Source: Actinomycetota bacterium (GTDB lineage: Bacteria; Actinomycetota; Thermoleophilia; Gaiellales; Gaiellaceae). Taken from it: 6,037 bases of DNA. The notes beneath the pieces are model-generated. The model did no database searches. It was not told where the DNA came from and saw only the letters and a program-made list of their open reading frames with translations. Below, piece after piece: positions 1 to 5,745 of the stretch. The position numbers and the translations under genes are program-made. Numbering within the stretch: the first letter of the stretch is position 1; each line of letters starts with the position of its first letter. Location of the stretch: the NCBI GenBank assembly GCA_005883245.1, contig VAXT01000030.1:1-6037 (forward strand), written 5' to 3'.

Positions 1-337
<337 letters not shown>

Positions 338-351
<14 letters not shown>

Positions 352-529
352 AGGTCAATTGTAGCCGCGTCTCGCCGCTGCTTCGGAACTCGGCCTGGCA
401 TTCGGGACACGAGATCATTCCGGCGCGGTGGAGCACGAACTCGCCGCAGACGAGGCACTCCAGGCTGGCGCCGCGCAGGAGCGCATGGAGCTCCTGCTCG
501 AGCGTCCGGTTCAGCGCCTCCACGCTCAT
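338..529 (-). CDS. Small zinc-ribbon protein, 63 aa, downstream of lexA
   Basis: The function is not known. The protein has an N-terminal helical stretch (about residues 3-20, beginning SVEALNRTLEQELHALL). A four-cysteine knuckle pair follows, CLVC (25-28) and CPEC (41-44), separated by 12 residues, the layout of a zinc ribbon. The tail is short and basic to hydrophobic. The start ATG (529-527) overlaps the lexA stop TGA (528-526) in an ATGA, and no independent Shine-Dalgarno is evident, so translation is probably coupled to lexA and the two are co-transcribed. The stop TGA (340-338) falls inside the P2 helix of rnpB. It could be a nucleic-acid-binding accessory protein or a short FmdB-like regulator; this is a guess. 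The conserved cysteines and tight coupling make it a credible gene despite its size. Confidence 0.75.
358..363 (-). promoter_or_regulatory. Probable rnpB -10 box inside the zinc-ribbon gene
   Basis: The minus strand reads TACAAT at 363-358, one mismatch from TATAAT. Counting about seven bases downstream puts transcription start near 351, exactly where P1 of the RNase P RNA begins. The matching -35 is weak: CCGAAG (386-381) at 17-base spacing or TTCCGA (388-383) at 19. The box lies wholly within the zinc-ribbon coding sequence. The fit between predicted start and the RNA's 5' end is the main support. Confidence 0.6.
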
Positions 530-1071
530 AGCTGCCGGAAGACTCCAATCACCTTGCCGAGGATCTGGACGTGCGCGGCGTAGATCGGTTCGAGTGCGTC
601 GTTCTCGGGCTGGAGCTGGATGCGGCCGTCCTCCTTGAAGAACCGCTTCATGGTGGCCTCGTCGGCCGACTCGTCATCGCCGGCGAGCGCGACCACAATG
701 TCGCCGTCGCGAGCGTCTTGCTGACGCTGCACAACAGCGATGTCGCCGTCGAGGATGCCGGCGTTGATCATCGAGTCGCCCTTGACGCGCAGGAGGAACT
801 CTTCGCCCCCGCGCGATAGCGGCTCGGGCACCGCGAGGTAGTCCTCGATGTTCTCCTCGGCCAGCAGCGGCCCGCCCGCGGCGACCTCGCCTACGAGCGG
901 GAGCTTGTGGACGTCCGACTCCGCGACGGCGGGCGCCTTCGGCTCGCGGCGCAGCTCGATCGCGCGCGGCTTCGTCGGGTCGCGCTTGAGCAGCCCGGCG
1001 CGCTCGAGGTTCGCGAGGTGCGCGTGCACCGTCGACGGGGACGCGAGGCCAACCGCCTCGCCGGTGAGCAT
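526..1071 (-). CDS. lexA: LexA, SOS-response transcriptional repressor (start uncertain)
   Basis: LexA represses DNA-damage genes and self-cleaves when stimulated by RecA filaments. Counting from the ATG at 1071 (181 aa), the recognition helix region SPSTVHAHLANLERAGLL is at about 11-28, followed by the wing ending PRAIEL (about 35-40). The peptidase S24 domain contains the Ala-Gly cleavage site in VAAGGP (Ala65-Gly66), catalytic Ser100 in KGDSM and Lys142 in ATMKRF. This start has AAGGAGG four bases upstream, behind a promoter and a perfect LexA box, and leaves 94 bases to the divergent neighbour. An in-frame TTG at 1146 gives 206 aa and adds a stretch (LTPSVRLATVIEHMFAEGG) resembling the first helix of a winged helix-turn-helix, but then the promoter and operator lie inside the gene and only 19 bases separate it from the neighbour. 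The family identity is certain; the start is not. Confidence 0.93.
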   Translation of the reverse strand: MLTGEAVGLASPSTVHAHLANLERAGLLKRDPTKPRAIELRREPKAPAVAESDVHKLPLVGEVAAGGPLLAEENIEDYLAVPEPLSRGGEEFLLRVKGDSMINAGILDGDIAVVQRQQDARDGDIVVALAGDDESADEATMKRFFKEDGRIQLQPENDALEPIYAAHVQILGKVIGVFRQL

Positions 1072-1075
1072 GTGG

Positions 1076-1082
1076 CCTCCTT
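1076..1082 (-). promoter_or_regulatory. Strong Shine-Dalgarno for lexA, decides start
   Basis: The minus strand reads AAGGAGG at 1082-1076, followed by CCAC and then ATG at 1071-1069. The spacing of four bases is on the short side but workable. The alternative TTG at 1146 has only a poor AGGACGAG-like sequence before it. Confidence 0.7.
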
Positions 1083-1085
1083 CGG

Positions 1086-1100
1086 CGAACATGTGTTCGA
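1086..1100 (-). promoter_or_regulatory. LexA operator (SOS box)
   Basis: The plus strand reads CGAACATGTGTTCGA. It fits the Gram-positive/actinobacterial SOS box CGAAC-RNRY-GTTYG at every defined position (ATGT in the variable centre). It begins two bases downstream of the lexA -10 hexamer and ends before the Shine-Dalgarno, so bound LexA would cover the expected transcription start: classical autorepression. The site is 66 bases before the divergent lipoprotein start. Confidence 0.88.
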
Positions 1101-1102
1101 TC

Positions 1103-1131
1103 ACGGTAGCGAGCCGAACGGACGGCGTCAA
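1103..1131 (-). promoter_or_regulatory. lexA promoter, -35 TTGACG and -10 TACCGT
   Basis: The minus strand carries TTGACG (1131-1126), a 17-base spacer, then TACCGT (1108-1103). The -35 differs from TTGACA by one base, and the -10 keeps the important first, second and last positions. Predicted transcription start is near 1096, inside the LexA box. A transcript from here cannot include the upstream TTG at 1146, which argues for translation from the ATG at 1071. Confidence 0.75.
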
Positions 1132-1165
1132 ACCCGAAAGCCGCAAGACTCGTCCTAAGTGATGC

Positions 1166-1657
1166 GTGAAAGCACTTGCGATTGCGGTCGTCGCGCTCGG
1201 CCTCGTGTCCTGTGGCCATCACACGAGGATGGCCCAGTACCGGGAGCCTCGCGATGGGTGGACCGTCTCGTATCCCGCGTCAATGACGCCTCTGGCGATC
1301 GGATACGCCAAGGGGATGCTCACCGCGCGCGGAGTGGTGATCGCGAGCTCGCCTCGGGTTCGAGCGACCCAGGAGGTCTACTTCAGACGTTTCCCCGCGG
1401 ACGCCGCCGCGTTTGGACTGGTTCGGTTCTTCGGTGGGCCAGGGCAGAGGTCAGGCGCTGAGACGAAGCTACCCCTTCAGCGCGCAGGCTTCCGTCCGAT
1501 TCGCGAAGCGCCGCCTCCGGTACCGCTCGAGCAGTCGATGAATGCCAACGGGTCGACGTGGCACGTGTTCGTCTGGTTCGGACCCAAGGCCTCAGACCAG
1601 GACAAGGAGAGGGTCTGGCGCATCGTGCGGTCGATCCAATTTCCGCAGCGGTCGTGA
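1166..1657 (+). CDS. Predicted lipoprotein of unknown function, 163 aa
   Basis: The GTG start gives a lipoprotein signal peptide: a basic start (MKA), a hydrophobic core (LAIAVVALGL) and the lipobox LVSC, with the modified cysteine at residue 16. The mature protein of about 148 residues would be anchored to the outer face of the membrane. It begins CGHHTRMAQYREPRDGWTVSYPASM and ends with a helix-like VWRIVRSIQFPQRS; the stop is TGA at 1655-1657. The GWTVSYP opening and the closing IVRSIxF pattern recall PsbP/DcrB-type small extracellular folds, but that is only a resemblance and I cannot name the family. No clear Shine-Dalgarno precedes the start. It diverges from lexA and shares that gene's upstream region, so LexA could in principle affect it. 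The signal peptide is the strongest reason to believe this frame and this start. Confidence 0.72.
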   Translation: MKALAIAVVALGLVSCGHHTRMAQYREPRDGWTVSYPASMTPLAIGYAKGMLTARGVVIASSPRVRATQEVYFRRFPADAAAFGLVRFFGGPGQRSGAETKLPLQRAGFRPIREAPPPVPLEQSMNANGSTWHVFVWFGPKASDQDKERVWRIVRSIQFPQRS

Positions 1658-1719
1658 GGGCGCGGCGTCGGGCTTTGCCCGATGCCGCTCACAAAGGCCG
1701 GACCACAAGATCGATATCG

Positions 1720-1762
1720 CGCGAAGTCGTCATGGCCTCGCGCAGCGAGGCCGGACTTCGCG
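1720..1762. repeat. Large imperfect hairpin between lipoprotein gene and tRNA-Leu
   Basis: Two nested inverted repeats: the outer arms CGCGAAGTC (1720-1728) and GACTTCGCG (1754-1762) pair over 9 bases. The inner arms GGCCTCG (1734-1740) and CGAGGCC (1746-1752) pair over 7, around the loop CGCAG. An asymmetric bulge (five bases against one) separates them. It sits between the convergent 3' ends of the lipoprotein gene and tRNA-Leu, so a bidirectional terminator or processing signal is plausible. No U-run follows on either strand, so it is not a textbook intrinsic terminator. Confidence 0.6.
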
Positions 1763-1769
1763 ACGAGAG

Positions 1770-1855
<86 letters not shown>

Positions 1856-1864
1856 GCGGGCCGA

Positions 1865-1891
1865 AGTGTAGCGGCCACCGGATGGGGTCAG
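1865..1891 (-). promoter_or_regulatory. Possible tRNA-Leu promoter
   Basis: On the minus strand TACACT (1870-1865) lies nine bases before the tRNA's first base and makes a reasonable -10. Upstream, CTGACC (1891-1886) could serve as -35 at a short 15-base spacing. That hexamer is part of the palindromic repeat at 1884-1896. The -10 is plausible; the -35 is weak. Confidence 0.35.
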
Positions 1892-1896
1892 ACCCC
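1884..1896 (+). repeat. Palindromic repeat GGGGTCAGACCCC, copy 1
   Basis: A 13-base near-perfect palindrome (six-base arms GGGGTC/GACCCC around one A). The same unit occurs in opposite orientation at 1987-1999. Such repeated palindromes in intergenic DNA look like REP-type elements. It lies 28 bases upstream of the tRNA-Leu 5' end in the 158-base gene-free stretch 1856-2013, in which I see no coding region. Confidence 0.7.
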
Positions 1897-1986
1897 GACT
1901 CGGAACGCACACAAGACGGAAACGAATCGCGCACTTCTCGTCCCCACAGCTCGTGACAAAGCCACTCGTCGGGGCGACGTTGTAAA

Positions 1987-1999
1987 GGGGTCTGACCCC
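1987..1999 (-). repeat. Palindromic repeat, copy 2, inverted orientation
   Basis: The plus strand reads GGGGTCTGACCCC, the exact reverse complement of copy 1, so the two units face each other across 90 bases (1897-1986). The first base after both on the plus strand is G, but flanks beyond GA do not match. It ends 14 bases before the tldD GTG. Between the copies is a small hairpin, CGTCG-GGG-CGACG (1967-1979). Confidence 0.7.
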
Positions 2000-2013
2000 G
2001 ATAGGGTTGCGCC

Positions 2014-3447
2014 GTGAAGGCGCTCGCCGAAGCGGCGGTCGATGCGGCACTCGGCGCCGGCGCGTCGTACGCGGATGCGCGGGCTGTCTCGCTTCGCCGC
2101 CAGTACGTGGTTACGAAGAACGGCAACGTCGACGACCTGAGCGACACCGAGAGCGAGGGCATCGGCGTCCGCGTGCTCGTCGACGGCGCCTGGGGATTCG
2201 CCGGCTCGGGCCGGCTCGACGAGTCCGCGGCCCGCGACGCAGCCCTGCGCGCAGCCGAGTTCGCCCGCGCCGCGCCGGGCCGCCACCAGACGCACCTCGC
2301 CCCGGTCGAGGCGCACACCGGCGTGTACCGCACGCCGCTCGAGCGCGATCCGTTCTCGGTCCCGCTCACCGAGAAGATCGACCTCTGCCTGCGGGCCGAA
2401 GAGGGCATGCGGCACGACGAGGTCAAGGTCACGGTCGCGATGATCAGAGCCCAGCACGAGCACAAGGTCCTCGTCTCCTCCGAAGGCACGAACGTCGAGC
2501 AGGAGATCTACGAGTGCGGCGGCGGGATCGACGCCTACGCGTCCTCCGACGACGTGTCCCAGGTGCGCAGCTATCCGAGCCAGCACTCGGGCGTCAGCGG
2601 CCAAGGCGGCTGGGAGTACGTCGAGGAGCTCGGGCTCGACCGCGAAGCGCCGCGCGTCGGCGAGCAGGCCTCCGCGCTCCTGCGCGCGCCCGCGTGCCCA
2701 CCGGGCCGGACGACGATCGTCCTCTCGCCCGAGCAGGCGGTGATGCAGGTGCACGAGTCCGTCGGGCATCCGACCGAGCTCGACCGCGTGTACGGAACCG
2801 AGGCCGCATACGCGGGCACGAGCTTCCTCTCGCCGGACGATCTCGGGAGCCTCCGCTACGGCTCCGAGCGCATGAACATCACGGCCGACTCGACGACGCC
2901 CGGAGGCCTCGGCACGTTCTCCTTCGACGACGAGGGCGTACCTGCCGCACGCGAGGCGATCGTCGAGGGAGGAATGCTCCGAGGGTTCCTCAGCTCACGC
3001 CAGACCGCTGCGCAGCTCGGCGCGGGACGAGGCGGCTCGATGCGCGCCGACGGCTGGGCCCGGATGCCGCTCGTCCGGATGACGAACCTGCACCTCGAGC
3101 CGGGCGAGGGCTCGTTCGAGGAGCTTCTCGCGGACGTCGACGACGGGCTCTACCTGGAGACGAACAAGAGCTGGTCGATCGACGACAAGCGCCTCAACTT
3201 CCAGTTCGGGACGCAGGTCGCGTGGGAGATCAAGGACGGAAAGCTCGGCCGGATGCTGCGGGACGCGACGTACACGGGAGTGACGCCGGTCTTCTGGGGC
3301 AAGCTCGACGCCGTCGCTGGGCCGGAGGAGTGGACGCTCTTCGGGCTCACGAACTGCGGCAAGGGCCAACCGGGACAGGAGGCGCACGTCTCGCACGGTG
3401 CTGCACACGCGCGATTCCGCGACGTCGAGGTGGGCGTCTCCGCGTGA
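2014..3447 (+). CDS. tldD: TldD, catalytic subunit of the TldD/TldE metalloprotease, 477 aa
   Basis: TldD pairs with TldE (PmbA) to form a zinc protease that digests unfolded or flexible peptides through a narrow channel. In Escherichia coli the pair matures microcin B17 and degrades the antitoxin CcdA. The zinc motif HExxxH is present as HESVGH (His247, Glu248, His252), and the third expected ligand, a C-terminal cysteine, is Cys448 in TNCGKGQPGQ. The N-terminal domain has the usual start (helix, then a strand region VTKNGNVDDLSDTESEGIGVRV at about 34-55). The middle contains GTFSFDDEGVPA and the late part SWSIDDKRLNFQFG. Length is typical. GTG start with a weak AGGG (2003-2006) seven bases upstream. 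It overlaps pmbA by GTGA, indicating an operon. All expected catalytic residues are present, so it should be active. Confidence 0.94.
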   Translation: MKALAEAAVDAALGAGASYADARAVSLRRQYVVTKNGNVDDLSDTESEGIGVRVLVDGAWGFAGSGRLDESAARDAALRAAEFARAAPGRHQTHLAPVEAHTGVYRTPLERDPFSVPLTEKIDLCLRAEEGMRHDEVKVTVAMIRAQHEHKVLVSSEGTNVEQEIYECGGGIDAYASSDDVSQVRSYPSQHSGVSGQGGWEYVEELGLDREAPRVGEQASALLRAPACPPGRTTIVLSPEQAVMQVHESVGHPTELDRVYGTEAAYAGTSFLSPDDLGSLRYGSERMNITADSTTPGGLGTFSFDDEGVPAAREAIVEGGMLRGFLSSRQTAAQLGAGRGGSMRADGWARMPLVRMTNLHLEPGEGSFEELLADVDDGLYLETNKSWSIDDKRLNFQFGTQVAWEIKDGKLGRMLRDATYTGVTPVFWGKLDAVAGPEEWTLFGLTNCGKGQPGQEAHVSHGAAHARFRDVEVGVSA

Positions 3448-4808
3448 GCCGAGGCCTCGATCTGGCCGAAGCGGCGTTGCGCGCGTCGGGCGGCGACGAC
3501 GCCGAGGTCGTCGTGCACGCCGAGCGCTCCGGGGTCGCGCGGTTCGCCGCCTCGATCGTCCACCAGCCGACACTGATCGAGAACGCGGTCGTCCGCGTGC
3601 GAGTCGCGCGCGACGGAAAGATCGGCTGGGCGGCGACGAACCGGGTGGACAGCGGAGGCTTCGCCGAGGTCGCGCGCCGCGCCCGCGAGGCCGCGGACAG
3701 CGCCAGGCCCGATCCCAACTTCCTCGGCTTCGCGCCTCCGGCTCACTACTCGGACCTGGGCGGCTACGACGAAGAGACCGCCGAGCTCGGCGCCGCGGAC
3801 CAGGCACGCCTTGCCGCGGCGGCGATCGAGGCCGCGGGCGGCATCGGGCTGTACGGCATCTACACGAGCGGAGTCACGGAGATCGCGGTCGCGTCGTCGA
3901 CGGGACTGGCCGCAGAGCAAGAGACGACGGACGCCGTCTGCCTATGCCTGGCCGCCGACACGGAGGCTTCCGGCTGGTCGGAACGGACCGGCTGGCGCGC
4001 GGCCGACGTGGATCCCGCGGAGCCGGCACGCGAAGCTGCCGAGACCGCCGCACGGACGCGTGGCGGCGGCGAGCTCGAGCCGGGCACGTATCGGGCCGTC
4101 CTCGAGCCGGTCGCGGTCGCCGACCTCGTGCGCTGGTTCTCCTACGACTCGATGGGCGCGCAGGGCTTCCTGGAGGAGCGCAGCTACTTCTGCGGGAGGA
4201 TCGGCGAGCAGCCGTTCGACTCGAAAGTCTCGATCGCCGACGATGCGCTCGACCCGGCCAACCTGCCGAAGCCGTTCGACTTCGAGGGGACCCCCAAGCA
4301 GCGCGTACCGATGATCGAGGACGGCGTGATCAAAGGCGTGGTCTGGGACCGCATCACCGCCGCCCGCGCCAAGAACGGTCAGGTCTCGACGGGACACGCG
4401 CCGCCGGACGCGTGGCGGTTCTTCGGCCCTGTGCCGACGGCCTTCGACATGGCTGGCGGTGAGGCGAGCTCGTCGGAGGAGCTCGCGGAGATCGTTGGTG
4501 ACGGCATCTACGTCACCCGCCTTCACTACCTGAGCGTGGTCGACCCGCGCGGTGGGGTCCTGACCGGGATGACCCGCGACGGAACGTTCAGGATCCGCGA
4601 CGGCAGGATCGCGGAGCCGCTCGTCAACCTGCGCTTCACGGTCGCGATCTCGGACGTTCTCGGCGACGTGCCGGGGCTGAGCCGCGACCGGAGGCTCGTC
4701 AACCTGAACGACCTCTACGACGAGCGCTTCGCGCACGCCGCGCTCGTGCCGGCGATCGCGACGGGGCATTTCCACATCAGCGGGACCGGCTCCGGCCCCG
4801 GGCTCTGA
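3444..4808 (+). CDS. pmbA: PmbA/TldE, non-catalytic partner of TldD, 454 aa
   Basis: This is the second subunit of the TldD/TldE protease. It has the same fold as TldD but no HExxxH, as expected for TldE, which shapes the substrate channel while TldD supplies zinc. Visible family landmarks include the N-terminal GKIGWAATNRVDSGGF region (about 53-68), FDFEGTPKQRVPMIEDGVIKG (about 279-299) and STGHAPPDAWR. The C-terminal segment has GTFRIRDGRIAEPLVNLRFT, where family members carry the conserved end of the barrel. The GTG start at 3444-3446 overlaps the tldD stop TGA (3445-3447), so translation is probably coupled and gives balanced subunits. Longer readings upstream in this frame run antisense-like through tldD and are not real. 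The stop TGA (4806-4808) directly abuts the stop of convergent secG. Confidence 0.93.
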   Translation: MSRGLDLAEAALRASGGDDAEVVVHAERSGVARFAASIVHQPTLIENAVVRVRVARDGKIGWAATNRVDSGGFAEVARRAREAADSARPDPNFLGFAPPAHYSDLGGYDEETAELGAADQARLAAAAIEAAGGIGLYGIYTSGVTEIAVASSTGLAAEQETTDAVCLCLAADTEASGWSERTGWRAADVDPAEPAREAAETAARTRGGGELEPGTYRAVLEPVAVADLVRWFSYDSMGAQGFLEERSYFCGRIGEQPFDSKVSIADDALDPANLPKPFDFEGTPKQRVPMIEDGVIKGVVWDRITAARAKNGQVSTGHAPPDAWRFFGPVPTAFDMAGGEASSSEELAEIVGDGIYVTRLHYLSVVDPRGGVLTGMTRDGTFRIRDGRIAEPLVNLRFTVAISDVLGDVPGLSRDRRLVNLNDLYDERFAHAALVPAIATGHFHISGTGSGPGL

Positions 4809-5063
4809 CTACAAGAGCAGGTGGTAGAGGATGATCGAGTTGGCGAAGAAGATCACGCCGACGACCACGGTCAGCCGCGTCAGGTTGCGCTCGACGATGT
4901 GCGTTCCGCCCTGCGAGGCCGGGACGTAGCCCATTCCGGCCATGCCCGTGTCGCGTCCGGAGTGCATCAGCACCAGGACGATCAGGACGATGGCCGTGAC
5001 GAAGTCGAAGAAGACGAACGCGGAGCGGCCGAAGCTGTCTACGAACGCGAGTAGCGGCAGCAC
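4809..5063 (-). CDS. secG: SecG, protein-export membrane protein, 84 aa
   Basis: SecG is the small third subunit of the SecYEG translocon and helps SecA-driven export across the cytoplasmic membrane. Two membrane segments are visible, about residues 16-33 (FVFFDFVTAIVLIVLVLM) and 62-83. They flank the cytoplasmic loop with HSGRDTGMAGMG at about 34-45, corresponding to the family's HxGKGxG-like stretch. The loop then has QGGTHIVERNLTR leading into the second segment. Length is normal. The start is GTG at 5063-5061; no better start lies downstream before the first segment, and no clear Shine-Dalgarno is seen. It is 16 bases after the response-regulator gene on the same strand, so co-transcription is likely. 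Confidence 0.87.
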   Translation of the reverse strand: MLPLLAFVDSFGRSAFVFFDFVTAIVLIVLVLMHSGRDTGMAGMGYVPASQGGTHIVERNLTRLTVVVGVIFFANSIILYHLLL

Positions 5064-5079
5064 GGCGAAAGAGTAGCCG

Positions 5080-5475
5080 CTAGCGTCGCGCCGCTTCGAG
5101 GATGGCTCCGACGAGCTGCGTTCCGATCCGGTCCTTCGTCAGGAAGCCGGCGATCCCGGCTCGGCGCGCGCGCTCGACGTCGGTCGCGACACTCGAGCCG
5201 GTCAGGATCAGGACGCACGCGTCCGGGCGGTCGAGCCGGATCTGCCGGGCGGCCTCGATCCCGTCGAGGACGGGCATCGCGATGTCGATCAGGGTCACGT
5301 CCGGAGCCAGCGCGCAGGCAAGGTCGACGGCGTCCTGGCCGTTGCTTGCAGTCCCGATCACGTGGACGCGAGCGTCGCCGCGAAGGAGTTGCTCGACGCT
5401 CTCGACGAACATCGGATCGTCGTCGGCTATGAGCACGCGAACAGGCTCCGCGCCTGGGGCCGTGGCGGGTTCCAT
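5080..5475 (-). CDS. Stand-alone receiver-domain response regulator, 131 aa
   Basis: This is a single CheY-like receiver domain with no output domain. The acidic pocket is ADDD (Asp18-Asp20), the phosphorylation site Asp64 is in LIDIAMP, the conserved Thr92 is in ILTGSS, and Lys114 is in FLTKD. These are all the residues needed for phosphotransfer and magnesium binding. The best start is ATG at 5475 (MEPATAPGAEPVRVL). The frame stays open to 5850, but that extension is arginine- and proline-rich, without domain character, and lies opposite the neighbouring genes. No histidine kinase is visible in the window. Single-domain regulators act by protein-protein contact or as phosphate carriers; the target here is unknown. 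It reads toward secG 16 bases downstream. Confidence 0.87.
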   Translation of the reverse strand: MEPATAPGAEPVRVLIADDDPMFVESVEQLLRGDARVHVIGTASNGQDAVDLACALAPDVTLIDIAMPVLDGIEAARQIRLDRPDACVLILTGSSVATDVERARRAGIAGFLTKDRIGTQLVGAILEAARR

Positions 5476-5505
5476 CTGGGAGGTCTTCCCCGAGAGGGGC
5501 AAAGC

Positions 5506-5511
5506 TACGCT
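5506..5511 (+). promoter_or_regulatory. Possible -10 box for a leaderless mRNA
   Basis: TACGCT ends seven bases before the GTG at 5518, so transcription would start at or one base before that codon. No Shine-Dalgarno stands at a useful distance (GAGGGG at 5494-5499 is too far). Leaderless mRNAs are common in Actinobacteria. No good -35 is seen, so this is tentative. Confidence 0.35.
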
Positions 5512-5517
5512 TGCTCC

Positions 5518-5745
5518 GTGTCCGACTCGGCCCGCGAGAAGATTCAGAAGCACCTGGTCACGGGCGACAACCGGCTCAAGCAGGGCGTTTCGCCCGAGAA
5601 GGCGCGCGAGAGCTACGAGGCAGCTCTGCGGCTGGCGCAGGAGAGCGGGCTGGAAGAGCGGATCCGGCCGCTCGTCGAGGTCAGGCTCGCGGACCTCGAG
5701 CGGCTTTTTCCAGGATCGACTCGATCTTCGCGGCCTGGGTCTTGA
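5518..5745 (+). CDS. Small helical protein of unknown function, 75 aa
   Basis: I do not recognise a named family. From the GTG at 5518 it reads SDSAREKIQKHLVTGDNRL, followed by PEKARESYEAALRLAQESG (about residues 28-46) and a second helix with LVEVRLADLERL. The alternation of small and hydrophobic residues suggests two or three amphipathic helices of TPR-like type. It is rich in charged residues and unlike the arginine/proline patterns of shadow frames nearby. The last 65 bases (5681-5745) overlap the 3' end of the convergent glycosyltransferase, and the tail STRSSRPGS looks unstructured. It diverges from the response regulator with 42 bases between starts. A helical adaptor is possible, but nothing here fixes a role. 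Confidence 0.62.
   Translation: MSDSAREKIQKHLVTGDNRLKQGVSPEKARESYEAALRLAQESGLEERIRPLVEVRLADLERLFPGSTRSSRPGS

Noticed and set aside
1975..1987. CGACGTTGTAAA, which matches part of the common lacZ-alpha/M13 primer region
   Set aside because: Only about 12 bases match and both flanks differ, so chance rather than vector contamination.
2007..3443. A 933-residue open frame running from 2007 through to the pmbA stop
   Set aside because: Its first half is an arginine-rich shadow of tldD; only the part from the GTG at 3444 is a real protein (pmbA).
3800..4100. Dense CG-rich inverted matches inside pmbA
   Set aside because: Expected from high-GC coding sequence; no repeated unit and no CRISPR-like spacing.
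5488..5499. CCCC-GAGA-GGGG hairpin between the response regulator and the small gene
   Set aside because: Four base pairs only; too weak to call an operator or terminator.
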